Shown piece after piece: positions 8,357 through 16,439 of a stretch of 38,815 bases of DNA. The notes beneath the pieces are model-generated. The model worked only from the letters and a program-made list of their open reading frames with translations. It had not been told where the DNA came from and made no database searches. The first letter of the stretch is position 1. Every line of letters starts with the position of its first letter. Position numbers and translations under genes: made by a program. The stretch comes from an uncultured SAR86 cluster bacterium. Its GTDB lineage: Bacteria; Pseudomonadota; Gammaproteobacteria; Magnimaribacterales; Magnimaribacteraceae. The stretch lies in the NCBI GenBank assembly GCA_938075195.1, contig CALJGK010000062.1, positions 1 through 38,815 on the forward strand, read 5' to 3'.

Positions 8357-9656
8357 CATAAGTTCCTGAAACACAATCTTCATATGAAATGCTCTCTTCT
8401 GAAGATTTTGCTTCAGTTAGCAAGGCTTCTACTACTTGTTCCTCTAACGAAATTGATTCTATATTTCTAAGTTGCTCTTCATCAGAATAAAAATAATTAA
8501 TAACCTGTTGTGGATCTTTATAGTTTTTTGCCCTTTCTTCTATAATTTCTTTTACCTTATCTGCATCTGGTTTTAATTCTTTATCTTCTATTATTTTGTT
8601 GAGAAGGATACCTACCTTTACTCTTTTTGTGGCTTCATCCGAAAAAGTTTCATTTGGAAACAAGTCTTCTTTAATTTCTTTAGGATCCATTCCCATTCTT
8701 CTTGCTGTATCTTGTTTCATATTGGAAATTTCAGAATCAATCATTGCAGAAGGAACTTCAAATTCGTTAACTTCAATCAAAGCATCAAAAAGACTTTGTT
8801 TGACCTTCCCTTTAAGAATGTTTTCTAAATCTTCTTCTAGTTTAGTGCGAACTTCTTTTTTATAAGAATCTACATCTTCAGCCTCTATTCCTGTGCTCTT
8901 GAAAAACTCTTCATTAAGTTCAGGCAATTTAGGAGACAAAACTTCATTTACTTCTGTGTCAAAAGACACGGGTTTTGAAGCAAGCTCTTTCTTTCCGTAA
9001 TCTTCAGGAAAATTTAACTCTAAAATCTTTTTATCACCTTTCTTAAGTCCAATTAGTCCCTCTTCAAAACCTTTAATCATCGACTTCGATCCTATTTCAA
9101 CAGAGAAGTCTTCAGCCGTCCCTCCTTCAAATTCTTCTCCTTCTATTCTTCCTACAAAATTAATTTTGATCTGATCACCATCTTTAGAAGCTTCATCTAC
9201 GGGCTCCCATTGACTCATTCGTTTCTGGAGGTTATTGATAGTTTTATCTAAATCTTCATCAGTTATGTCACAGAGGAAATTAGTAAAAGAAATTTTACTG
9301 ATCTTAGCTAAAGAAACTTCTGGATATACTTCGAAAGTTGCTTTGAATTTAGCATCCTTGCCCTCATCAAGTGATTCTGGAATTAGGTTAGGCCTGCTAA
9401 CAATCTTGAGATCTTTTTCTTGAGCAAGTTTCGAAAACGTCTTACTTGCCAAATCCCAGATCACTTCTTGCCTTATTTCAGGTCCGAACATGCTAGATAC
9501 TACATCCATAGGGGCTTTTCCCTTTCTGAAACCTTTAAGCTTCGAATCTTTTTGCGCGGCCTTAAGTTTTGTTGATACTTGTTCTTCAATGTCTTTATTG
9601 GGAACCACTATATTCAAGCTTTGATTTATTTCAGCTTTTGATTTGAAAAATTTCAT
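8352..9656 (-). CDS. tig: trigger factor, ribosome-associated chaperone and prolyl isomerase
   Basis: Trigger factor binds ribosomal protein L23 at the exit tunnel and shields nascent chains. The 434 residues match the family. The ribosome-binding signature LKGFRKGKAPMDVV is at about residues 39-52. The FKBP-type isomerase domain spans about 150-245 (GDQIKINFVGRIEGEEFEGG, then FPEDYG). The helical C-terminal chaperone arms follow. The start codon lies only 13 nt after the CCA end of tRNA-His, with a poor GGAT SD-like sequence between, so the mRNA leader is probably created by tRNA 3' processing or by a promoter inside or before the tRNA. It is followed by clpP. Confidence 0.96.
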   Translation of the reverse strand: MKFFKSKAEINQSLNIVVPNKDIEEQVSTKLKAAQKDSKLKGFRKGKAPMDVVSSMFGPEIRQEVIWDLASKTFSKLAQEKDLKIVSRPNLIPESLDEGKDAKFKATFEVYPEVSLAKISKISFTNFLCDITDEDLDKTINNLQKRMSQWEPVDEASKDGDQIKINFVGRIEGEEFEGGTAEDFSVEIGSKSMIKGFEEGLIGLKKGDKKILELNFPEDYGKKELASKPVSFDTEVNEVLSPKLPELNEEFFKSTGIEAEDVDSYKKEVRTKLEEDLENILKGKVKQSLFDALIEVNEFEVPSAMIDSEISNMKQDTARRMGMDPKEIKEDLFPNETFSDEATKRVKVGILLNKIIEDKELKPDADKVKEIIEERAKNYKDPQQVINYFYSDEEQLRNIESISLEEQVVEALLTEAKSSEESISYEDCVSGTYG

Positions 9657-9669
9657 ATTTTATCCATTT

Positions 9670-9746
9670 TGGGGTGGACGATGGGGCTCGAACCCACGAC
9701 CACTGGAATCACAATCCAGGGCTCTACCAACTGAGCTACGCCCACC
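9670..9746 (-). tRNA. tRNA-His (anticodon GTG)
   Basis: The minus strand gives a complete cloverleaf with GGTGGGCG at the 5' end, including the extra G-1 typical of tRNA-His, anticodon stem CTGGA/TCCAG with loop TTGTGAT, T-arm GGTTCGAGCC and an encoded CCA. One G-T pair lies in the acceptor stem. It directly precedes tig. Confidence 0.97.
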
Positions 9747-9792
9747 AAAAAAATGCTACTTTAACATTTTATAAAAAGAGAGGATGATTATT

Positions 9793-10062
9793 TTAATAAA
9801 TTTCAAATGCTTTTATAGATTCATCACTACTGGCATCTTGAACTAAAACATCTTCAACATGGGAAAAAGAAGGGCCATCCCAACAAAGCGATATAAAACT
9901 ATTGACTGCTTCTATTTCTCCTTGGATAAAAATCTCAATAGAACCATCTGAAGCCTTTCTAGTCCAACCAGTTAGATTGAGTTTAGTACTTTGATCTTTA
10001 GCCCATGATCTGAAACCAGAACCTTGAACTTCGCCGTAGATTGAAATATGAGAACCTATCAT
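9793..10062 (-). CDS. acylphosphatase-like protein with substituted catalytic Asn
   Basis: Acylphosphatases are small ferredoxin-fold enzymes that hydrolyse carboxyl-phosphate bonds. The 89-residue length fits. GEVQGSGFRSWA (10-21) is the phosphate-binding loop with Arg18, normally VQGVGFR. LTGWTRKASDGSIEI (30-44) is the second signature. In the enzyme family the residue after Arg or Lys in this second signature is the catalytic Asn (GWVRN or GYAKN); here it is Lys36. The phosphate-binding Arg is kept. The protein may therefore be inactive, altered or a binding protein. It lies between tRNA-His and the lipoprotein gene on the same strand. The start is the ATG at 10062, preceded by a very AT-rich leader with no clear SD. 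Confidence 0.85.
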   Translation of the reverse strand: MIGSHISIYGEVQGSGFRSWAKDQSTKLNLTGWTRKASDGSIEIFIQGEIEAVNSFISLCWDGPSFSHVEDVLVQDASSDESIKAFEIY

Positions 10063-10130
10063 TTGAAAATAAAAAAAATAACTCGAATATTCTATCCCTG
10101 TATTTTAATGTCTTCAAGCACAAGAACTAA

Positions 10131-10964
10131 CTAAAATTTAGGTCTAAAACCTATGTCCTTTTGATCATATAAAACCCAAGAATCAAATATATCAGGATTT
10201 TCTAAACAAGAACCTATCTCATTAAACTCTGCAAATACATTTTGAAAGTTATTTGTAAAATTCTGATTTTGAACCTCCATAGCTTCTGCCGATAGCGCCC
10301 ATTCCCCCCATATATGACTTGCAGCAACATCAGAATGTGAAGCATCTCCAGACCTTCGATCAAAATAAACACCATAATGATAGCCGGTCCCTTCTAGCTT
10401 TGAAGCTTTAATCTTAGCCGTATGCATTGGAATAAAATTCTCTAAATCATTTCTTCCAGCTGAATTCTTATAACTGCAAGTCGAGTATTGACTATAAAAA
10501 TACCCTGAATCATTGGCTTTACCGAAATGTTTAGAGCTTATTGGAATAAGAATATCCCAGGCATTTCTGCCTTCGCCATCACATGCCATAACATTTTGGT
10601 ATTTCTCTGACCATGCTGCAACAGAATCGTCTTGTGACCAGTCACTCCAGGCTTCGTTGGCCGAATCTTTTGAATTCCATTCGAGTTCCCACCACATACT
10701 TGGACCAAACGCATTATCCTCTTTTAAAGGATCATATAAATAGGAACCTCTTAGCTCTTTAGACTTAGGGAGATCTCTCCACGCTTCAATCATATTAGAA
10801 AGATTTAATTTGCTGTATTCACTGCCTTTGGTGCATGAAACGAATTCAATGTAGAAAGGCCCTGGGTTATGCTCTTGATCAGCAATAGATTGAGTCTCTT
10901 CTGAGCAAGAAAGTAATGCCCCCAAAAATAGAAATGAGAGTAAGGCTTGATAGATATTTTTCAT
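10131..10964 (-). CDS. predicted lipoprotein with two tandem homologous domains, function unknown
   Basis: I do not recognise this family. The N terminus MKNIYQALLSFLFLGALLSC is a lipoprotein signal with lipobox LLSC, so Cys20 is probably lipidated. The mature part seems to hold two copies of a domain of about 105 residues. Copy 1 starts at FYIEFVSC (about 38) and ends at ACDGEGRNAWDILI. Copy 2 starts at FYSQYSTC (about 155) and ends at SCLENPDIFDSWVLY. Each has an early and a late Cys, a GSYLY or GTGYHY strand and a Trp-rich WELEW or WGEWAL segment. The pattern suggests a dimeric alpha/beta-barrel fold made in one chain, but that is inference. The SD AAAGGA is good. Its 5' neighbour is tRNA-Arg, 66 nt away. 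Confidence 0.8.
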   Translation of the reverse strand: MKNIYQALLSFLFLGALLSCSEETQSIADQEHNPGPFYIEFVSCTKGSEYSKLNLSNMIEAWRDLPKSKELRGSYLYDPLKEDNAFGPSMWWELEWNSKDSANEAWSDWSQDDSVAAWSEKYQNVMACDGEGRNAWDILIPISSKHFGKANDSGYFYSQYSTCSYKNSAGRNDLENFIPMHTAKIKASKLEGTGYHYGVYFDRRSGDASHSDVAASHIWGEWALSAEAMEVQNQNFTNNFQNVFAEFNEIGSCLENPDIFDSWVLYDQKDIGFRPKF

Positions 10965-11030
10965 AAGATGATCCTTTATTTCTCAGGTCATCATAAACCA
11001 TGAATAGTGATTGTGTATATGAAATGGAAG

Positions 11031-11108
11031 TGGCCTCCTCGGCAGGACTCGAACCTGCGACCCACTGCTTAGAAGGCAGTTGCTCTAATCCAACTGAGCT
11101 ACGAGGAG
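11031..11108 (-). tRNA. tRNA-Arg (anticodon TCT)
   Basis: The minus strand folds with acceptor stem CTCCTCG/CGAGGAG, D-arm GCTCAGTTGGATTAGAGC, anticodon stem ACTGC/GCAGT with loop CTTCTAA, T-arm CAGGTTCGAGTCCTG, discriminator G and an encoded CCA. The TCT anticodon reads AGA/AGG, codons heavily used in this AT-rich window. Confidence 0.97.
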
Positions 11109-11116
11109 ACGGGCGA

Positions 11117-11122
11117 ATTATA
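11117..11122 (-). promoter_or_regulatory. -10 element of tRNA-Arg with GC-rich discriminator
   Basis: A perfect TATAAT on the minus strand lies 8 nt before the tRNA 5' end, followed by TCGCCCGT. A GC-rich discriminator after the -10 is typical of stringently controlled stable-RNA promoters. The -35 is poor (TTTTTA-like at 17 nt). Confidence 0.6.
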
Positions 11123-11151
11123 TAGCAAGCAATAGGATTAAAAATATTTTT

Positions 11152-12423
11152 TTAAAGTGATCGTGAAGCTAGATAAGGTTTTATATCAATTTCAGATTGA
11201 ATGGCCTGAACTTCATCAGCGAGTAAACTTGCGGAGCCCATAGCCAAAGTCCAACCGAGGTGTCCTTGGCCGCAATTGACATACAAACCATCTATTTTAG
11301 TTTTTCCAATAAATGGGAGGCCATCAGAACTCATAGGCCTAAATCCATGCCATATTTTTCCTTCATCTACATCGATTTGTGAATATAGATTAGGATAAAC
11401 ATTTTTTAGCATTTCATTCAGATAAGTTACTCTCTTTTGGTGAATAGAATCATCAAAACCAACAAATTCAGCTGTTCCTGCTACTCTAATTCTATTTTGA
11501 AAAGGCGTGATAGCTGTATGAATACTTTCGTCAACAATAGAATGGCTCGGTTTGTTATTGAGGCCTGCAGTATCAAAGGTTAAAGAATAGCCTTTCACTG
11601 GCCTAACCGACAAATTAAGTCCAGTGTTTTTTAAAAGGTCTCTAGACCAGCTGCCCGCACAAACAACTACTCTTTTTGTTTGAAGAATGGCCCTGTCTGT
11701 GACAATGCAATTCACTTTTCCTTTATTCACTAAAATCTTATTAATTTTAGTATTGGTAAGAATCCTTCCGCCATTTTTTCTAATTAAGTCTTCTAAGTGC
11801 TTACAGAATTTATAAGCATCTCCAGTTTCGTCACCCGGAAAGTGCATACCCCCTATAAGTTGATCTTCAATATCTTTCAGTTGAGGTTCTTTCTCTATTA
11901 ACTGATGAGTATCTAATATTGATATTGGATTTGAATTATTAAAAATCCTTTCTTGAAGTGAAATAGCTTTATCCAAATTTTCTTGGCTTCTATAAATCTT
12001 AATAGTTCCTATTTCTGTTTCATCATAAGAAAGGTCAAACTTAGCCCTGAGCTCTTTAGTAATTTCTTTACTATAAGTACCTAATGAAAATAAGTTCTGA
12101 GTTATTCTGTCAAAATTCTTAGGTGTAGAGTTGTATAGAAATTTCATTCCCCAAAAGAACAGCGAAGGTAAAGCTGATGGACTGAGAGTCATAGGAGAAT
12201 CTTTTTTTCCTAAACCTGAAAGGATTTGAAGGATATCTGAAGGTGAATTCCAGGGCATAGATTGAGAAGGAGTGAGCATTCCTGCGTTGGCAAAACTTGC
12301 AGAACTAGCCACATCGGCATCTCTTTCTAAGATAAGGACATCTTCGCCTCTAGACATCAAAGTATAAGCGGTGGCTAATCCTTGAAGACCTCCGCCGACT
12401 ATTACAATTTGATCTTTGTTCAC
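11152..12423 (-). CDS. DadA-like FAD-dependent amino-acid dehydrogenase/oxidase (copy 1)
   Basis: This belongs to the DAO superfamily, which oxidises D-amino acids or other secondary or primary amines to imino acids and passes electrons to the respiratory chain. The FAD-binding motif VIVGGGLQGLATAYTLMSRG starts at residue 7, followed by ILERD. The DadA-like end motif GLYVNCGQGHLGWTLAMGSA is present, as is HGFRPMSSDGLPFIGKT. The length is 423 residues. The start is a GTG at 12423, only 6 nt after the CCA end of tRNA-Pro, and no SD fits in between. A later start would remove the FAD loop, so the GTG must be used or be very close to it. True substrate is unknown. A diverged paralogue lies at 33469-34656. 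Confidence 0.88.
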   Translation of the reverse strand: MNKDQIVIVGGGLQGLATAYTLMSRGEDVLILERDADVASSASFANAGMLTPSQSMPWNSPSDILQILSGLGKKDSPMTLSPSALPSLFFWGMKFLYNSTPKNFDRITQNLFSLGTYSKEITKELRAKFDLSYDETEIGTIKIYRSQENLDKAISLQERIFNNSNPISILDTHQLIEKEPQLKDIEDQLIGGMHFPGDETGDAYKFCKHLEDLIRKNGGRILTNTKINKILVNKGKVNCIVTDRAILQTKRVVVCAGSWSRDLLKNTGLNLSVRPVKGYSLTFDTAGLNNKPSHSIVDESIHTAITPFQNRIRVAGTAEFVGFDDSIHQKRVTYLNEMLKNVYPNLYSQIDVDEGKIWHGFRPMSSDGLPFIGKTKIDGLYVNCGQGHLGWTLAMGSASLLADEVQAIQSEIDIKPYLASRSL

Positions 12424-12429
12424 TTTAAG

Positions 12430-12506
12430 TGGTCGGGGCAGCAGGATTTGAACCTGCGACCACCTGCTCCCAAAGCAGGTGCGCTACCAGGCTGCGCTAT
12501 GCCCCG
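12430..12506 (-). tRNA. tRNA-Pro (anticodon TGG)
   Basis: The minus strand gives acceptor stem CGGGGCA/TGCCCCG, D-arm GCGCAGCCTGGTAGCGC, anticodon stem CCTGC/GCAGG with loop TTTGGGA, T-arm CAGGTTCAAATCCTG, discriminator A and an encoded CCA. The 3' end is 6 nt from the GTG of the DadA-like gene. Confidence 0.97.
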
Positions 12507-12516
12507 AAAAAGTTGA

Positions 12517-12545
12517 ATTATACAGATATAAAAAAAAGGTGTTGA
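12517..12545 (-). promoter_or_regulatory. sigma-70 promoter of tRNA-Pro (and probably the DadA-like gene)
   Basis: The minus strand shows TCAACA (4/6), a 17-nt spacer and a perfect TATAAT, ending 10 nt before the mature tRNA 5' end. It sits right after the terminator of the upstream TBDR gene. The downstream oxidase has no other visible promoter. Confidence 0.7.
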
Positions 12546-12557
12546 GGAATTTTAAGC

Positions 12558-12584
12558 AAAAAAAAGGCTCCTAAAATAGGAGCC
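12558..12584 (-). terminator. Rho-independent terminator of TBDR gene 2
   Basis: On the minus strand GGCTCCTA, a 3-nt loop and TAGGAGCC are followed by eight T residues. It lies 17 nt after the TBDR stop codon and isolates that gene from tRNA-Pro. Confidence 0.93.
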
Positions 12585-12600
12585 CTTCTTTTCATATTCT

Positions 12601-15384
12601 TTAGAAAGAATATTTAAATGCCATTGTAGTCACTCTTCCTAGTGGAGAATGTGCAAAAGCATCATATCCTTGCTCATGAGGAGCTAAAGGCGGATCTTCG
12701 TCAGCTACGTTGACCATTGATAAAGATAAATCTACTTCATCATTTAGTGCATAAGTGTAGTGTAAATCAACCGTTATCATGTCATCTACTGAAGATGCAT
12801 CATAACCTTGTGGTGAAGCAGCCCATAGTCCGGCATTCGCAAAACTATCAGCAACATCATAGTCACTCACATATCTTACGAAAGCTCTCATGAAATGAGG
12901 CCCATTAAACAAACTTGCCATGAAGTTCATTTTGAGTTCAGGCATAGATCTGAGTCTAATAGGACTTCCACTAGCTCTAGTGTTATATTTTCCAGCTGCA
13001 TCATATGTATCACAACCAGCAGATAAACATCCGCCAACATCATAAGACAATAGATAAACACCGTTAACTCCAACCTGAGCTTGACCCATAGAAGTATCGA
13101 AGTCGTACATGACTTGGAAATCTAATCCATCAGTCTCAATACCTTCTCCGTTAATAGAATTGGTAGTGATGTTAACCAAGTTACAGCTATCTGGCTTAGC
13201 TAAAGGCGGACTATAAGAAGTTCCATCAGCACAGTTATAGACAGCTAGCGGGCTAGTTGTAGACACCTTGCCAATTGGATCGACCATATCTAATGAATAA
13301 TAATCTAGATTCACTTTCATTCCTTCAACAGGAGTCCATATCAGACCAATATTGATGTTATCTGAACTTTCAGGCTCAAGATTAGTAGGAATTGGAGTTT
13401 GAACTTCGTAGTACTCTCCATAAACTCTTTCAAGAGAAGTATCTATTGAGCTAGGCAGTACAGGGGATCTAAACACCTCTTCATAAGATGCTCTAATTGC
13501 TAAAGTTTCTGTAGCTTTAAAGAAAGCAGATGCTTTAGGCACTACAATATCATCAGCTTCATAGTCTTCGTATCGAACACCAAAGTCCACATCAAGTCTT
13601 TCAGAAATAGGTAGTGAGACCTCACCAAAGAATGCAAAGTTTTTACCTTCATTCTCAGAATCATATGTCATAGGTAAGAAATGCATTTCTGGTTCACAAG
13701 GCTTGTTATCAGCACATCTTGCATCGCCATAGTTTTTATTGCTTACATCGTCTTGACGGTATTGCATACCAGCAGCAAATGCAACAGCATTTCCATCGAT
13801 TTCAAAGTCTAAATCTCCATTCACTATCATGTCGAATACAAGCAATGATCTTGAAGTATTAGCTCCCATATCACCTGTGATGTAGTCAATTTCGTCAGCA
13901 CTATTAGCTAAAGCAGATCCTGGAGCTGCACTCAAGTGACTTCCAAAAACATTGTAGTAATAACAACCTTTAGAAGCATCACCAGCGTCAGCAGCATTTC
14001 TGGTACATTGAGTTCCACCCAGACCGTTTACAGCATTTACCCATCTTTTAGACATTATGTCGTAGTAACTGTATTTGTTATTCATAGTTGAATAAGTTAC
14101 AGATGTATCGAATCCATAATCTGTTCCGGGAAGATTTCCTCTGGCTCCAACAGCCCAACGAGAAGTATCATTTTGGTTTTGAAATATAGCCGAAGGTCCT
14201 TCAATGGCCTTAGCTCTACCCCACCAATAAACAGAACCAGCAGAAGCTTCTCTAGCATTGTATGCAGCTTGCATATCTGCAGATAGTGTTGGTAATGAAT
14301 TTGTTTTCCAGTCTTGATAACCAGGAGAAGCAGTAGGAACTACAGTAAAGTATCCAGCGTTCGTTGGAGGATAAGATGGAGAACCATAGTAGTCAGCTCT
14401 AAGCTGTGTATGAAGTGCTTCTGCATAAAGCTCAACATCATCACTGATTTCCATAGTCATACTAGCAAAAAACTTATGTCTTTCTTGAGGATCAATATAA
14501 TTTCCAAAAGGAACATAATTATATCCACATTTACTATAACCATTAATATTAGCTGCTATAGAAGCTGCACCGCCAGCTACGCCCTGAGCAGGAAGTACTA
14601 CTCCGCAAGCAGGGTCGGCTACAACATTTGCAGCAGGAGTGGTTTGGAAAGTTCCTGGGTTACCAAAGCTAGATGGTCCTAATGGCCATCCACCCGCCAT
14701 ATTTACAAATGGTTTTTCAGGTACAGCTAGAGGATTATGGTTTTGCCACTCAGCACCAAAGACTAAATTAGCTCCACCGTTTCCAAATCCGGCGATAAAT
14801 GCCATTTCCTGCACTCCATCAGATCCATCAATTTCTTGATGGCTAGCAGTGGCTTCAAAGCCTTCAAATTTATTTCTAGTAATGAAGTTAAAAACACCAC
14901 CCATAGCGTCAGTACCGTGAGATACCGCACCACCATTTTTTAGAACTTCAATTCGTTCCATGGCAATCATTGGAAAATTACCTACATCTACAAAAGCATT
15001 ACCTTCTTTAGTAGTTCCGGCACTATTTACAATTCTTTTACCATTGAATAAAACAAGCGTTCTAGGAATACCTAAACTTCTTATGTTTACGTTCTTCAAA
15101 CCAACAATAGTTCCACCACCATCACTGAATTGTTCAGATTGGTTAATAGTTCCTGATATTGCAGGCATATTTCTTAAAACTTCTCTCATATTAGGAGCAC
15201 CGGCTGCTCCGTACTCACCTCTGTCAAAAACATCGACAGGAATATCTATTTCTTCACGATCGGTTTTAATGTAACTACCCGTTACAACAACAGCATCTAC
15301 TTCTTCTTCATCGGCAGAAAATAGAAAAGAGTTGAATGTAACTAAAGGTAATAAAGTTAAAAAAGCGAAAATCTTTTTCTTCAT
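12601..15384 (-). CDS. TonB-dependent receptor (copy 2)
   Basis: This is an outer-membrane gated importer. I prefer the ATG at 15384 over the ORF-track start at 15396: the second Met begins a clean signal peptide (MKKKIFAFLTLLPLVTFNSF, then SADEEE), and GGGGAA just before it is the SD, which overlaps the first ATG. The plug domain starts at VDAVVVTGSYIK and includes MREVLRNMPAISG, NIRSLGIPRTLVLFNGKR and IEVLKNGGAVSHGTDAMGGV. The barrel ends in MAFKYSF, with the aromatic last residue expected for BAM recognition. Ten cysteines fall in five closely spaced pairs, probably loop disulfides. It is flanked by its own terminator and by the divergent folD. The substrate is not evident; length is 927 residues. 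Confidence 0.93.
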   Translation of the reverse strand: MKKKIFAFLTLLPLVTFNSFLFSADEEEVDAVVVTGSYIKTDREEIDIPVDVFDRGEYGAAGAPNMREVLRNMPAISGTINQSEQFSDGGGTIVGLKNVNIRSLGIPRTLVLFNGKRIVNSAGTTKEGNAFVDVGNFPMIAMERIEVLKNGGAVSHGTDAMGGVFNFITRNKFEGFEATASHQEIDGSDGVQEMAFIAGFGNGGANLVFGAEWQNHNPLAVPEKPFVNMAGGWPLGPSSFGNPGTFQTTPAANVVADPACGVVLPAQGVAGGAASIAANINGYSKCGYNYVPFGNYIDPQERHKFFASMTMEISDDVELYAEALHTQLRADYYGSPSYPPTNAGYFTVVPTASPGYQDWKTNSLPTLSADMQAAYNAREASAGSVYWWGRAKAIEGPSAIFQNQNDTSRWAVGARGNLPGTDYGFDTSVTYSTMNNKYSYYDIMSKRWVNAVNGLGGTQCTRNAADAGDASKGCYYYNVFGSHLSAAPGSALANSADEIDYITGDMGANTSRSLLVFDMIVNGDLDFEIDGNAVAFAAGMQYRQDDVSNKNYGDARCADNKPCEPEMHFLPMTYDSENEGKNFAFFGEVSLPISERLDVDFGVRYEDYEADDIVVPKASAFFKATETLAIRASYEEVFRSPVLPSSIDTSLERVYGEYYEVQTPIPTNLEPESSDNINIGLIWTPVEGMKVNLDYYSLDMVDPIGKVSTTSPLAVYNCADGTSYSPPLAKPDSCNLVNITTNSINGEGIETDGLDFQVMYDFDTSMGQAQVGVNGVYLLSYDVGGCLSAGCDTYDAAGKYNTRASGSPIRLRSMPELKMNFMASLFNGPHFMRAFVRYVSDYDVADSFANAGLWAASPQGYDASSVDDMITVDLHYTYALNDEVDLSLSMVNVADEDPPLAPHEQGYDAFAHSPLGRVTTMAFKYSF

Positions 15385-15555
15385 TTTGTTCCCCATTAAT
15401 TTTTAAAATTGTTTCATAACAAGTTGCCACGAAACACCCCTGTGAAAGACTATAAACCACTCGTGTTGAGATAACACTATTTTTTTAACTGTTTTTTTGT
15501 ATTCAGAAAATATTTAAATATTTCTTTTATAAATTTGTCATGAGAAAATCATTTT

Positions 15556-16389
15556 ATGGCACAAATAATGGATGGGAAAAAAGTTGCTCTTGATACTGAA
15601 GAATCATTAATCAACAGAGTTAAATCTCTTAAGAGTCAAAAAGGATATGTTCCCACTCTTGCTACGATTCTAGTTGGAAATGATCCAGCCTCCGCAACTT
15701 ACGTAAAAATGAAAGGCAATGCATGTGAAAGAATTGGCATGAAGTCAATGAAGGTAGAGCTGAACAGTGAAACAACTACAGACGAATTATTAGAACAAAT
15801 TAGTGAACTAAACAAGAACCCGCAAGTGCATGGAATACTCCTGCAACATCCTGTTCCTGATCAAATTGACGAAAGAAAATGCTTTGATGCAATAGATATT
15901 AAAAAGGATGTTGATGGAGTGACGTGTTTAGGTTTTGGCAATATGTCAATGAATGAAAAGGCCTTTGGGTCATGCACACCCCAAGGCATCATGAGACTGC
16001 TTGAAGCTTATGAAATAGAAATATCGGGAAAACATGCCGTTGTGGTAGGAAGAAGTCCTATTTTAGGAAAACCAATGGCAATGATGTTACTTAATAAGAA
16101 TGCTACTGTAACTATATGTCATTCAAAAACAGAAGATTTAAGACAACAAATTCTAGGAGCGGATATCGTTGTAGGAGCAGTAGGCATTCCAAGATTCATT
16201 AAGTCAGACTGGATAAAAGATAATGCAGTAGTGATTGATGCAGGCTATCATCCTGAAAAATGTGGTGATATAGACTTAGATCCGTTAATAGATAGAGTCT
16301 CAGCATATACACCTGTGCCTGGTGGCGTTGGACCGATGACCATCAACACGCTTATACTCCAGACAGTAGAAGCTTGTGAAAATTCATGA
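15556..16389 (+). CDS. folD: bifunctional methylene-tetrahydrofolate dehydrogenase/cyclohydrolase
   Basis: FolD interconverts 5,10-methylene-, methenyl- and 10-formyl-tetrahydrofolate in the cytosol and supplies one-carbon units for purines and fMet-tRNA. The 277 residues match the family. The active-site Tyr49 and Lys53 lie in [12 protein letters not shown]. The NADP-binding region [17 protein letters not shown] (about 167-184) and the C-terminal [14 protein letters not shown] are standard signatures. It is transcribed away from TBDR gene 2. Its position next to the tRNA-Pro/Arg/His and tig region matches the Pseudomonas gene order I remember. It is followed after 50 nt by the monooxygenase gene on the same strand. 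Confidence 0.97.
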   Translation: MAQIMDGKKVALDTEESLINRVKSLKSQKGYVPTLATILVGNDPASATYVKMKGNACERIGMKSMKVELNSETTTDELLEQISELNKNPQVHGILLQHPVPDQIDERKCFDAIDIKKDVDGVTCLGFGNMSMNEKAFGSCTPQGIMRLLEAYEIEISGKHAVVVGRSPILGKPMAMMLLNKNATVTICHSKTEDLRQQILGADIVVGAVGIPRFIKSDWIKDNAVVIDAGYHPEKCGDIDLDPLIDRVSAYTPVPGGVGPMTINTLILQTVEACENS

Positions 16390-16439
16390 TTCAATAGGCA
16401 CTTTAATGATATTTTTAAACAATTAGAAGGAACTTGAAT

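Noticed and set aside
9670-12506. tRNA-anchored genomic island between the three tRNA genes
   Set aside because: There is no integrase, no visible repeat of a tRNA 3' end and no clear shift in base composition. The segments hold only one or two ordinary genes each.
14314-14682. 122-residue plus-strand ORF opposite TBDR 2, and other antisense ORFs (for example 3359-3568, 4056-4364, 14960-15274, 27836-28360, 35639-35896)
   Set aside because: They are shadows of well-supported genes in other frames, with Ser/Leu/Ile-rich or low-complexity translations and no recognisable domain.
15508-15523. 16-nt palindrome AAATATTTAAATATTT upstream of folD as an operator
   Set aside because: It is built only of A and T in a very AT-rich gap, where such palindromes arise easily, and nothing else supports a binding site.
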